From assembly GCA_903955385.1 (NCBI GenBank), contig CAJBNH010000055.1, positions 1 to 56,040 of the forward strand: a stretch of 56,040 nt of DNA. Reading direction: 5' to 3'. The notes beneath the pieces are model-generated. The model worked only from the letters and a program-made list of their open reading frames with translations, had not been told where the DNA came from and made no database searches. A program made the position numbers and the translations under genes. Numbering within the stretch: position 1 is the stretch's first letter; each line of letters begins with the position of its first letter. This document shows, piece by piece, positions 10,333 through 18,489 of the stretch. The DNA is from an uncultured Myxococcales bacterium (GTDB lineage Bacteria; Myxococcota_A; UBA9042).

Positions 10333-13050
10333 CTATTTGCAGACCGCCGGCACCGGCTGGGTCTTGGCGAACGACAGCTGGGTGTTCTGATGCACCAGTC
10401 CCAGCGTCAACACGCCCGAGACCGCGTCGTACAGCCAGGTCGTGGCCTCTTGCGGCAGCGTGTCGATGGTCGACAACACCTGACCCGCCGTGTTCATGCG
10501 GACGGCGTACGTCGTCCCGCTGTTCGTCTTGATGCCTGCCACCAGAAACTCTGTCGTCGTCAGCGGCACGATCGCCATCGGTGCCACGACCGCCGCCTTG
10601 CCGCCGGCGTCGACCAGCGGAACCTTGGCGATGAAGGCCAGATTCGACGTGTAGAACAGCGACGCCCAAGCAGGTCCCACCGACGGTCCGCCGGGCGGCT
10701 GGTAGCCAGCGACGACGGCGATGTTCGGGTCCCCAGTCAGGCCCAGTGCCGTGACGGGAGCGCCCGCGAACGAATTCGGCTGCGGCGACGATATCGTCAC
10801 GGTGGACACGATCTTGCTGCCGTCGGCAGAAACGGCGTGACGCGCCATGGTTCCCGCGCCGTACAACACGATGTAGGCCCCCGAGACGGGCAGCACCAGG
10901 CCCGAGTACTGCGCCGCACCGGACGAGGTCGGCAAAGCCGCGACCAAAGCGTCGTTGGCGACGACGAACAGGGTGGTCGACGTGTCGGTGACCGAGTCGC
11001 TGGACGGCACCTTGCCGCCGATCAGCACCGCGACGCCGCCCGCAATTGCCCTGGCGTCGGCCGGATAGACGACGCCAGCGGTCGGCAGCAGCAACTCGCC
11101 CTTCAGGACGCCATCGAGTCCAAAACGGACCACCACGAGGCGCCGCAGTCCGGTCTGGTCCTGGTACAACGGAACCAGAATCGACTTGCCGTCCCAGACC
11201 GCGCCCAGCACCAGATTCGACGTGGACGGGTAGAACGACGTCGCGGGACCCAGCGCGACGCCGTCGGGACCCAGGCGCAGAAGCATCGAGCCCATGCTGT
11301 CGTTGCCGCTGGAACCGCCGCAGTTCGCGTCGCCCGCGACGGCATAGCCACCGGGAACCACCGTCATCGCGCGCTGGCGGAACGAGGTCGGCCCCCCGAT
11401 GTACGCGCAGGCCTTCACCTGGGCATGGGTGACGGTGGCCAACTTCTTGGCCTGACAGGACTTGTTGCTGCACTGGTCGGACACCGTGCAGGCCTCTCCG
11501 TCGTTGCACGGGGCCGTGTTCGCAATGTTGGCGCAAACGCCGCCCGCGCACGAGTCGTCGGTACACGGGTTGCTGTCGCCGCACTCCTTGGCAGCGCCCG
11601 ACTTGCACTGCCCCACCTGGCAGGTGTCGCCCAGCGTGCAGCCATCGCCGTCATCGCAGCTGAGTCCGCTCAGCGCCGGGAAGCTGCAGTTGCCCTCGGC
11701 GCAAGTGTTCTTGGTGCAAGTGTTGTTGTCGTCGCAGGTCTTGGCGGCGCCGCCCACGCATACGCCCGCGTCGCAGGCATCGTCGACCGTGCAACCGTCG
11801 CCGTCGTCGCAAGCACCGCTGGCCTTCGGCTGATACTTGCACGTCCCGGCCACGCAAGCGTCTGCCGTGCAAGGGTTGTTGTCGTCGCAAACCTTGGGGG
11901 TCCCCGCCACGCACACCGAGTCCTTGCAGGCGTCGCCCAGGGTGCACGGGTTGTCGTCGCTGCAGGGGTCGCCCGCGGCGACCGGGCCGTGGGCGCAGAC
12001 GTTGTTGGCACAAGTATCTGTGGTGCAAGGGTTATCGTCGTTGCAGTCCTTGCCCGCTCCGCCGCACTTGCCCAGCCCGTCGCACTTGTCGCCGACCGTG
12101 CAGTCGTTGCCGTCGTTGCATACGGTCCCGATCTCCGTGTCGGCAAAGGTGCATCCCGTCGCCGCCACGCACTTGTCGGTCGTGCAAGGCTTGCCGTCAT
12201 CGCAGGTCAGCGGCTTGCCCGCCTTGCAGGTGGCTCCCTCGCAAACATCGCCCTCCGTACAGGCGTCGCCGTCGTCGCAACCCATATCGGCCGAAACCGC
12301 TGGATGGACGCACCCTTTCACCGCGTCGCAGCTGTCGTCCGTGCACACGTTGCCGTCGTCGCACGCCACGGGCTTGCCCGCCGCGCACTTGCCGGTTTCG
12401 CAGGCATCACCCGCCGTGCAGGCGCTGCCGTCTTCGCACGCGATGCCATCCGCCGCGGCCTTCTTCTGGCAGCCGGCCACCTTGTCGCAAGTGTCGATGG
12501 TGCACGGCTGGCCGTCGTCGCAGCTGGTCGGCCCGGTCGCCTTGCACAGCCCCTGCACGCACTTGTCACCGGCTGTGCAGGCGTCGCCGTCGTTGCAGAA
12601 GGCCCCCGCCAAGGCCAGATGCGAGCACGCGCCGTCCTGGCAGCTGTCCGCCGTGCACGGCTGGCCGTCGTCGCAGGTCTGGTTGGTGCAGGGCTCGACC
12701 GTGTCCGGCACCTCGGCGGCATCGACCGCGACGTCGTCGGGCGTCACGTCGTCCACAGCCGCGTCGGTGACGGCGTCGACGGCCACGTCCAACTCCGCGT
12801 CGGCACTGGTCTCTGCCGCTGCGCCCTGATCCGCACCGGTGTCCGCTACGTCGTCGGCGGATGTGTCGACCGCAAGGTCCGCCCCACCGTCGGGCGTGAG
12901 GTCACCCGCCCCATCGGGGACGGCAGCGTCCACGGCATCCGGCGAATCGACGTCTTCGCCCGGTGCGGCCGAAGCGGGCAGGAATTCGGCCCGACAGCCC
13001 GCAAGCATCAGAGACGCAGCCAGAATCGCGACGAGTGGACCACGCTTCAT
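10333..13050 (-). CDS. large Cys-rich lipoprotein with 16 alternating CDDG-type repeats (Dicty_CTDC-like)
   Basis: The 905-residue product has a lipoprotein signal (LMLAGC, Cys19), an Asp/Ala-rich acidic linker to about residue 117, then a Cys-rich block to about residue 540, and a C-terminal domain of about 360 residues of propeller-like character. The Cys block holds 16 units that alternate between two forms, CDDGxPCTxDxC and CxDGxACTxGDxC, giving a period of about 50 residues per pair. The motif resembles the Dictyostelium CTDC repeat, known in secreted proteins of Myxococcota-like bacteria. It should be exported, lipidated and disulfide-rich, with the acidic linker as a spacer from the membrane. 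The start is fixed by the lipobox. A function in adhesion or surface display is inference only. Confidence 0.85.
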   Translation of the reverse strand: MKRGPLVAILAASLMLAGCRAEFLPASAAPGEDVDSPDAVDAAVPDGAGDLTPDGGADLAVDTSADDVADTGADQGAAAETSADAELDVAVDAVTDAAVDDVTPDDVAVDAAEVPDTVEPCTNQTCDDGQPCTADSCQDGACSHLALAGAFCNDGDACTAGDKCVQGLCKATGPTSCDDGQPCTIDTCDKVAGCQKKAAADGIACEDGSACTAGDACETGKCAAGKPVACDDGNVCTDDSCDAVKGCVHPAVSADMGCDDGDACTEGDVCEGATCKAGKPLTCDDGKPCTTDKCVAATGCTFADTEIGTVCNDGNDCTVGDKCDGLGKCGGAGKDCNDDNPCTTDTCANNVCAHGPVAAGDPCSDDNPCTLGDACKDSVCVAGTPKVCDDNNPCTADACVAGTCKYQPKASGACDDGDGCTVDDACDAGVCVGGAAKTCDDNNTCTKNTCAEGNCSFPALSGLSCDDGDGCTLGDTCQVGQCKSGAAKECGDSNPCTDDSCAGGVCANIANTAPCNDGEACTVSDQCSNKSCQAKKLATVTHAQVKACAYIGGPTSFRQRAMTVVPGGYAVAGDANCGGSSGNDSMGSMLLRLGPDGVALGPATSFYPSTSNLVLGAVWDGKSILVPLYQDQTGLRRLVVVRFGLDGVLKGELLLPTAGVVYPADARAIAGGVAVLIGGKVPSSDSVTDTSTTLFVVANDALVAALPTSSGAAQYSGLVLPVSGAYIVLYGAGTMARHAVSADGSKIVSTVTISSPQPNSFAGAPVTALGLTGDPNIAVVAGYQPPGGPSVGPAWASLFYTSNLAFIAKVPLVDAGGKAAVVAPMAIVPLTTTEFLVAGIKTNSGTTYAVRMNTAGQVLSTIDTLPQEATTWLYDAVSGVLTLGLVHQNTQLSFAKTQPVPAVCK
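11415..12710 (-). repeat. degenerate tandem repeats coding the 16 Cys-rich units
   Basis: About 1.3 kb inside the lipoprotein gene in which motifs encoding C-x-D-D/N-G-x-x-C-T recur every 60-90 bases. The DNA is not identical between copies, so the array is old or under selection at the protein level. Confidence 0.7.
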
Positions 13051-13106
13051 CCGCAACGGCTCCACGGCGTACGACCTGCCTTCGCGACGCCTGAATAGTG
13101 CATGTG

Positions 13107-13135
13107 AAGGTATCGGAGATGCTTGCGTATCGCAA
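13107..13135 (-). promoter_or_regulatory. candidate promoter of the Cys-rich lipoprotein gene
   Basis: On the minus strand, TTGCGA (plus 13130-13135), a 17-base spacer, and TACCTT (plus 13107-13112), 56 bases upstream of the ATG at 13050. Confidence 0.5.
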
Positions 13136-13225
13136 CCTGAGCGCTCGGTCAGTCGGCCTGCAGCGACTCGACGCCCGCGCTGTCGCCGCCTCTGAAAAGC
13201 AGCGTACGCCGGGTCGTTGGAGCGG

Positions 13226-14389
13226 CTACCTGGGCGCGCCCTTGCCGGCCGACGGGATCCCGCGCACCGCGATCCAGTGCGCCACCGAAGCCCACAGCGC
13301 CTCGAACTCACGCCGCTTGAATCCCGACCCGCTGGTGATCCAGTCGTAGTGCGGCGGATCGTGCTCCGTGTCGTCAAAGTGGCCGATCAGGTCGTGATGG
13401 TCCGCCGTGACGGCGCAGATGACCTCGCCCCACAGCTGCGACAGCGTGGGCACGATGCCGTCGTTGTCGCGGGGGTCTGGCACCTCGCCCCACGCAGCTC
13501 GCATCGCCTGCACCTGCTCGTACGACGGCATCACCGTGCGGTCATGTGGCGTGCGTGACGCCCCGCGATAGATCGTCGCGTACAAGGCGTGACTGGCTTG
13601 CGCATACACCCCAAGGCCCGCCGCCAACGTCGAGGCGAGCCCCGGCGGCCGTCCGCGGGCCAGCACACACCCGTAGCGCACCCCGCCGTCGTCGCGCGTC
13701 GTCGCGTTGAACGTCGCCATGTTCTCAGGCGTCAGCTGCGGAATCAGCTGCTGGTCGTTGCCCACGTCGGTCAGGAACTCGTCCAAGGCGACGCGCCGCT
13801 CGTCCGAGAAGTCGTCCAGCAGCTCGCCGTACAGCTGGTCCAGCACGTCCTGTCCGGTGCCCATCCGGTCTTCCAGCTTGACCAGAAGGCCGCCCAACCG
13901 CACCGCGACCGACAGCGGCAATCGGCCATAGCGCAACACGTAAATCGTCGACAGCGAGAGCACTTGCAGCAGCCGACCGCCCAACCGTCGGGTAAAGACC
14001 GATACCAGCGGCGTGCCGAAGTGCGGTGTGGCGACGCTGACGATGGAGCGAACGCGGGCGGCGATCCGCTCTGCCGGGGGGTCTTCGGACAGCGACGCGC
14101 CGGCGGAAACCAGCAACCGGGCGTCCAGGCCACCCGACGAGTGACCGATCAGGTGGATCGGCTCGTCGCCGTCGCCCCCCGTCTCTGCGATGACCTGCAC
14201 CAACCGCTGCGCCCGGCGGCGGACCGAGGCCGTAGGCCACGTCCGCACCGGGTGCACGACCACGTCCAGATCGCGGCGCGCAAACTCGTCCCGCAGCACG
14301 TCGTTGACGTGGGCGAAATAGCGAAGGTCACCCAGATTGGTGAACCCGAAAAAGCCGGGAATCAGGTAGATGTGGTGGCGGTCGGTCAT
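13226..14389 (-). CDS. alpha/beta-hydrolase lipase/esterase
   Basis: The 387-residue product starts with HHIYLIPGFFGF, the beta-strand and oxyanion-loop region typical of triacylglycerol lipases. The nucleophile elbow is GHSSG with Ser84. A likely Asp310 sits in NDGIVP and a catalytic His in the DHHDLIGH stretch (331-337). No signal peptide is visible, so it is probably cytoplasmic or exported by another route. GGAGG lies 11 bases upstream of the ATG at 14389. It lies 51 bases downstream of the P-domain protein gene on the same strand and may be read from that transcript. Substrate chain length cannot be told from sequence. Confidence 0.88.
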   Translation of the reverse strand: MTDRHHIYLIPGFFGFTNLGDLRYFAHVNDVLRDEFARRDLDVVVHPVRTWPTASVRRRAQRLVQVIAETGGDGDEPIHLIGHSSGGLDARLLVSAGASLSEDPPAERIAARVRSIVSVATPHFGTPLVSVFTRRLGGRLLQVLSLSTIYVLRYGRLPLSVAVRLGGLLVKLEDRMGTGQDVLDQLYGELLDDFSDERRVALDEFLTDVGNDQQLIPQLTPENMATFNATTRDDGGVRYGCVLARGRPPGLASTLAAGLGVYAQASHALYATIYRGASRTPHDRTVMPSYEQVQAMRAAWGEVPDPRDNDGIVPTLSQLWGEVICAVTADHHDLIGHFDDTEHDPPHYDWITSGSGFKRREFEALWASVAHWIAVRGIPSAGKGAPR

Positions 14390-14440
14390 TCGCCTGCTGC
14401 TGCCCTCCGCGAAGGGCGGCGGAGGTGAGTCCGGCGGGGA

Positions 14441-16501
14441 TTACTGTTCCCAGCCGCCCGTTGCGGTGTCCATGTCGTCGACGAACTGCAGACCTGCCGG
14501 AAGTGCCAAGCTGTTGTTGTAGAACGCGAGGAACGTTGTCGCCGTGCCTGACGGTGCCGTGTTGGCTGCGATGAAGATCACAGTGCTGACGCGGTTCGCC
14601 GGAATCGACAGGTTCCAGCTGAAGTTCGCATTCGCGTAGTAGTTGTTGCCGCCGCTGTTCCAAACGTTTGCACCGTTTAGAGCCACGCTCGCGTAGTTGC
14701 CCCAGCCTGCGTAGGACGTCATGTACGCGAAGGGCGTCCAAGCGATGGCAGAGCCCGTGGTGTTGCGGATGCGGAACAACGCTCCCGCGTGCTTGGAGTT
14801 TGTCGAGCTGTAGGTGTACCAGGACTCGGCCCACACCGTCGCGTTCTTCTGAGCGTAGCCCTTGTTGGTAAACAGGGTCCGCAGCACTTCCTTGTCGGCG
14901 CTCATCTGGGCCGCAAGACCGCTGCCGTCACCCCAAGCCTGCGGAGTCACGCCGCCGAACAGCGCCGCGTTGCCGTTGCCGCCAGCGCCAAACCAGCAGC
15001 AGCTCTGGTCGTAGCTGGACCAGACGGCCCAGCGGTACGTCGCGCCAGATGCGCCAAGCGGCGTCCACCCGGTACCGTTGCAGTACTCGAATCCTGAGCC
15101 GGTCCAGCGCTGGGTGCCGGCCTTGGCGGCGGTGCAGACCGAGCTGTCGGCGCCGACCTTGACGCCACCGTCCACGAGCAAGTCGCCCTTGACCTGAATC
15201 TTCTTGCTGGACAGCGTCTCAATCGCGATCGTCCAGCCGTTGATCTGACCGTCGGTGGTGTTGTTGAGGAAGTCGTTGTCCACAACCTTCAGGAACCACT
15301 TGCCCTTGGGATTCTTGCCGAGCCAGGTGCTCAGGTCGCCCGACGCCGTACTGGTCGGGGTCGGATAGCCGGTCTTCAGGCTGGTGCCGGACCCCGACTT
15401 CTGGTGCAGGACGTACTCCTGATTCGCTGGGTCGTAGAGGTACACGGTCACGGTGTTGATCTTGGAATTGGTGATGTCGATGTTGATGGTGAGCTTCTTG
15501 GCCAAGCCCACGTCGGGGAACTCGATGATATCGGACACGCCGACCGGGCTGTTGTCGGGGATCTTCACGCCGGTGCTGCCGGTGGCGGAGTCGGTGAACT
15601 CATTGGTGATCAGGCCGTTGGAGATCTCGTTCAGGCCGTCGCCGGGCAGGGCCGCCGGGTCGAGCGCGACCACGCAGTCGTAGGCGCCGTTGGCCAGAAT
15701 GCCGCGCATCACAAGACCAGTGCCGCACTTGTCGCCCAGCTTGGGCAGCGTCGGCTGGTCGATCAGGTCCTTGTACGAGCCCGACTTCGCAACCGCCGCC
15801 AGCACCGGAGCATCCAGCAGATCCGCGTACTTGCCCGTAGTCGCAACCTTCTGCAGAGCCGCAGACTTGGTGTAGACCGCGAGATCGGGAATGCCCGACA
15901 GGTCGGCGTAGGCCCCCGACAGTGCGACGGTCGCGAGCGACACCATCTTGACGTACGCAGACAGGTCCGGCCCGCCCTGCAGGTCGGAAAACTTGCCGGT
16001 AGTTGCGACCTTGGCGAGGTCGGCCGTCTTGGCGTAATCGACCAGCGCCGTCGCGTCCAGCTGCCCCAAACCGATACAGCCGGAGCAATCGAGGTTCTCA
16101 GCCACAGCCGCACGCAGCGCAGTCGTCACGGAATTCAGCGGCTTTCGCGCAAACTCCGGGTCGCCGGCAACCTGCACCCCGAGAAACGCCTGAGCGCCTG
16201 CGGTGGCAAGAACCTGTTGGGTCAGCGCCGTCTTGCTGCCCAACGTGTGGACGAAGTGCCCACTCTTCACGGCCAGGGACACAGGCCCCTCTGACCACAC
16301 GGCGGCCCCACCGCTGACGTCCTTGTAGATCGCGAAAGTCACGGCGTAGTCGCCGTCCGCCGCCGGACCACCACCGGACGACAGCAGCATCGCCTCTACC
16401 CCAACAGTCGTGGGGACAAGGGCTACGGCCGGAACCGCAAGCCAAAGGCAAGCAAGCGCAAGTGCAAAGGAAACGGAGAAGCGAGTTGCGGTCGTCCTCA
16501 T
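14441..16501 (-). CDS. secreted modular protein: repeats plus proprotein-convertase P domain, unique C-terminus
   Basis: The 686-residue product has a signal peptide (1-27), an N-terminal domain (28-135) with GGGPAADGDY and AVWSEG, a DCSGC motif at 138-142, 3.5 tandem units of about 27 residues at 155-253 (pattern LAKVATTGKFSDLQGGP), a conserved block CGTGLVMRG, and a P domain at about 313-430 (PDNSPVGVSD, GKNPKGKWFLKVVD, GWTIAIE). The last 250 residues are rich in Trp, Tyr, Asn and Gly and match no family I know. The first 435 residues are clearly paralogous to the product at 34758-36917. P domains are usually attached to secreted proteases, but no protease motif is visible here. The start follows from the signal peptide. 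Function unknown. Confidence 0.85.
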   Translation of the reverse strand: MRTTATRFSVSFALALACLWLAVPAVALVPTTVGVEAMLLSSGGGPAADGDYAVTFAIYKDVSGGAAVWSEGPVSLAVKSGHFVHTLGSKTALTQQVLATAGAQAFLGVQVAGDPEFARKPLNSVTTALRAAVAENLDCSGCIGLGQLDATALVDYAKTADLAKVATTGKFSDLQGGPDLSAYVKMVSLATVALSGAYADLSGIPDLAVYTKSAALQKVATTGKYADLLDAPVLAAVAKSGSYKDLIDQPTLPKLGDKCGTGLVMRGILANGAYDCVVALDPAALPGDGLNEISNGLITNEFTDSATGSTGVKIPDNSPVGVSDIIEFPDVGLAKKLTINIDITNSKINTVTVYLYDPANQEYVLHQKSGSGTSLKTGYPTPTSTASGDLSTWLGKNPKGKWFLKVVDNDFLNNTTDGQINGWTIAIETLSSKKIQVKGDLLVDGGVKVGADSSVCTAAKAGTQRWTGSGFEYCNGTGWTPLGASGATYRWAVWSSYDQSCCWFGAGGNGNAALFGGVTPQAWGDGSGLAAQMSADKEVLRTLFTNKGYAQKNATVWAESWYTYSSTNSKHAGALFRIRNTTGSAIAWTPFAYMTSYAGWGNYASVALNGANVWNSGGNNYYANANFSWNLSIPANRVSTVIFIAANTAPSGTATTFLAFYNNSLALPAGLQFVDDMDTATGGWEQ

Positions 16502-16817
16502 GGCGGGGCCTCGAAAGTACACAAGGGTTGAGGGAGTCTGGCGGCTGTAGTGGCAGGCAGGGGTCGCAACGACCCGCTTGGTTCCGCGCGCGGGCGCAGA
16601 AGTGGGCGCGAAGTGTATCGAACCAGAAGGCTTTGCGACAGTCCCGCCGATGCATCGACTGACGTCGCCGGGACCGCACCGCCGAGCTTGGCACGGACGA
16701 ACCCTGAACGACTGTGGGGCCGTCCTGACGGAAATCGATGCAGGCAAGCTGCACCGCCGCCGTGTGAGCCGGAACTGGCTCACACGGTCAGCGGTACTGC
16801 GTGGGTGGCGCGGGGAA
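16502..16817. other. 316-base intergenic region upstream of the P-domain gene
   Basis: No coding sequence is supported. On the minus strand it holds the hairpin at 16760-16787 and a possible promoter, CTGTCG (plus 16636-16641), an 18-base spacer and TACACT (plus 16612-16617). A 12-base string GATGCATCGACT at 16649-16660 occurs again at 44887-44898 in another intergenic region; its meaning is unclear. Confidence 0.4.
16760..16787 (-). terminator. hairpin after the YgeY-type hydrolase gene
   Basis: An 11-base perfect stem (CCGTGTGAGCC at 16760-16770 with its complement at 16777-16787) and a 6-base loop, 30 bases past the stop codon of the minus-strand gene. There is no T-tract, so it may end transcription weakly or only protect the 3' end. 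Confidence 0.5.
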
Positions 16818-18371
16818 CTACTTCTGCGCGTAAAGGCTGGGGAAACGCGCCAGGAAGGCGATCGCGAACTGCAGCTCGCGCAGGTCCGAGCACTCGCCGA
16901 TCTTGTGCGTGTTCTGCTCGATGCCGGGCCCGATGCCGAACATGGCCGGGTGCTTGACGGGGCCCGAGGTCACCCACTGCTTTCCCTCGGTCTTGATGGT
17001 CTTGTCCTCGACCAGCACGGGGAAGCCCACGCCGTCGGTGGAGAAGATCCAGCGGTCGACGCGCGGCTCTTTGCGCAGCATGCCGCCCTTCTCTTCGCGC
17101 ACGGGGATGTGCGGCGTGATCACGCGGTGGTAGGCATCGACGGCGGTCTGGATGGCGGGGTGCTCTTCCGGCGTGAGCCAACCCATGTAGATCTGCGGGT
17201 TGTCGGGGCGATACTTGCGCCAGGTCAGGTTGTTGTAGCGCGGCACCGACACGTCGACCTTCAGGCCGGCCTCGCGGGCGACCCGCACGCCGTCCAGCGC
17301 CTCGACGTCCTTGACGGCCTGCTCCGGCGTCTCGCCCACGGTCAGACGGCGGTCGAAGCGGAACACGAACTTGTCGGGCACTGCGCAGTCGCTGGGGGAG
17401 TCCAGCGTCGCCCAGCTGGCCGTGCGGGTGCCGTGGCCCAGGAACGCGTGGTCCAGAAAGCCTTCGCGCGCGTTGTAGCGGCGAGAGGCCTCGCTGACGA
17501 TGGCGCCACCGAACTCCAAGGGATTCAGGCCCTCCCACGGCATCGAGCCATGGCAGGAACGGCCGGCGACCGTGACCTCGATCTGCATGCGGCCGCGCTG
17601 ACCGCGGTAGATGCCCAGCGCGCCCTTGTTGGCGTCGCCCGTGCCCTCGGTCAGGATCACGACGTCAGGCACCATCTCGGCGGGGGCGCCGCGCAGCACC
17701 TTGTCGACGACGTACAGCGGGCCGCCGCCGTCGTTGTCCTCTTCGGCCGCCGTCGCGTAAGCGCGGACGATGGCTCCGCGCAAGGCGCCCTCAGGGGCCA
17801 GCTCCAGCAGGATCTTGGTCGCAACCACCTCAGCCACGACGCCACCCAGCTGGTCCGCGGAACCGCGACCGAACAGCAGGTGGTTCCACTCGTTTTGCGG
17901 CGGCAAGTAGCCCAGCGAGCTGGCAAGCGCCTTGGGATCCAGCTTGGACGCATCGACCAGACCGTCGAACGGGTCGAGCGAACCGTTCATGCGGGCGTGC
18001 CACTGTGAGCGCAGGGGGCGCACGGTGTCGCCATGGCCATCCATGTAGATGACCTTCTTCTCCGAGCGGGGGATGCCGTCCGACTCGTCCTCGACGTGCC
18101 ACACGACGTTGCCGAAGGCGTCGAAGCACGCGTCCTCGGGGCGGCGGACCGCACCGATCTCAATGATTTTCTTGCGCAAGTACTCAAACCGCGGGCCCTC
18201 GTGGTTCGACTCGCCGCAAGTCGGGTCGCCCCCTTCCTCGACCGAGCGATCGACGTAGTCGGCCGGAATGCGGATGACTTCCGCCAGGATCTCGGCGGCG
18301 AGCGGCCGATACTTCTCAGCCAGTTGGGCGATGCGGGCGTCCAGCGTGGAAGCCTTGTTGTTGTCGACCAT
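16818..18371 (-). CDS. ygeY: YgeY-type M20 family metallohydrolase
   Basis: The 517-residue product belongs to the M20 zinc hydrolases. DGHGDTV carries the first metal-binding His and Asp, AAEEDND the catalytic Glu and a metal ligand, and CHGSMP the lid-domain His. RGQRGRM, DRRLTVGET and IFSTDGVG match E. coli YgeY, a selenium/purine-linked hydrolase of unproven substrate. This copy is about 100 residues longer than the E. coli protein, with extra sequence before the first metal motif (residues about 45-170). It is the last gene of the operon after a 118-base gap with a hairpin. AGAGG upstream supports the ATG at 18371. The role is probably release or hydrolysis of an N-carbamoyl or amide bond that feeds the carbamoyltransferase step; this is inference. 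Confidence 0.88.
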   Translation of the reverse strand: MVDNNKASTLDARIAQLAEKYRPLAAEILAEVIRIPADYVDRSVEEGGDPTCGESNHEGPRFEYLRKKIIEIGAVRRPEDACFDAFGNVVWHVEDESDGIPRSEKKVIYMDGHGDTVRPLRSQWHARMNGSLDPFDGLVDASKLDPKALASSLGYLPPQNEWNHLLFGRGSADQLGGVVAEVVATKILLELAPEGALRGAIVRAYATAAEEDNDGGGPLYVVDKVLRGAPAEMVPDVVILTEGTGDANKGALGIYRGQRGRMQIEVTVAGRSCHGSMPWEGLNPLEFGGAIVSEASRRYNAREGFLDHAFLGHGTRTASWATLDSPSDCAVPDKFVFRFDRRLTVGETPEQAVKDVEALDGVRVAREAGLKVDVSVPRYNNLTWRKYRPDNPQIYMGWLTPEEHPAIQTAVDAYHRVITPHIPVREEKGGMLRKEPRVDRWIFSTDGVGFPVLVEDKTIKTEGKQWVTSGPVKHPAMFGIGPGIEQNTHKIGECSDLRELQFAIAFLARFPSLYAQK

Positions 18372-18430
18372 GATGAACCTCTGCCGGCCACGGGGGGTCG
18401 GGCGGAATGAAGAAACGCTCACGGAAACAG

Positions 18431-18478
18431 GAGACTGCCGCCCGCGCCGAAGTCTTGCCCGGCGCGGACGGCAGCCTC
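18431..18478 (-). other. long intercistronic hairpin between ygeW and ygeY
   Basis: Arms at 18431-18448 and 18461-18478 pair over 17 positions with two mismatches (core CTGCCGnCCGCGCC), with a 12-base loop. It starts 12 bases past the ygeW stop. On the minus strand a T-tract precedes rather than follows it, so it looks more like an mRNA-processing or attenuation element than a classical terminator. Confidence 0.55.
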
Positions 18479-18489
18479 GAAAAAACGGA

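Noticed and set aside
10238-11608. Long upstream extension of the TPR-like protein frame into the Cys-rich lipoprotein gene
   Set aside because: It reads the lipoprotein gene in another frame. The ATG at 10237 has a ribosome site and a signal-like start.
10297-13098. A 933-codon open frame on the plus strand opposite the Cys-rich lipoprotein gene
   Set aside because: Product is an Arg/His/Val/Ala-rich shadow with periodicity that comes from the Cys repeats on the other strand.
15743-16039. Tail-fibre-like repeats considered as a sign of a prophage
   Set aside because: No capsid, tail, integrase or lysis genes nearby, and the protein has a signal peptide and a P domain.
16649-16660. GATGCATCGACT shared with 44887-44898
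   Set aside because: Two 12-base matches in intergenic DNA with different positions relative to genes; not enough to claim a site.
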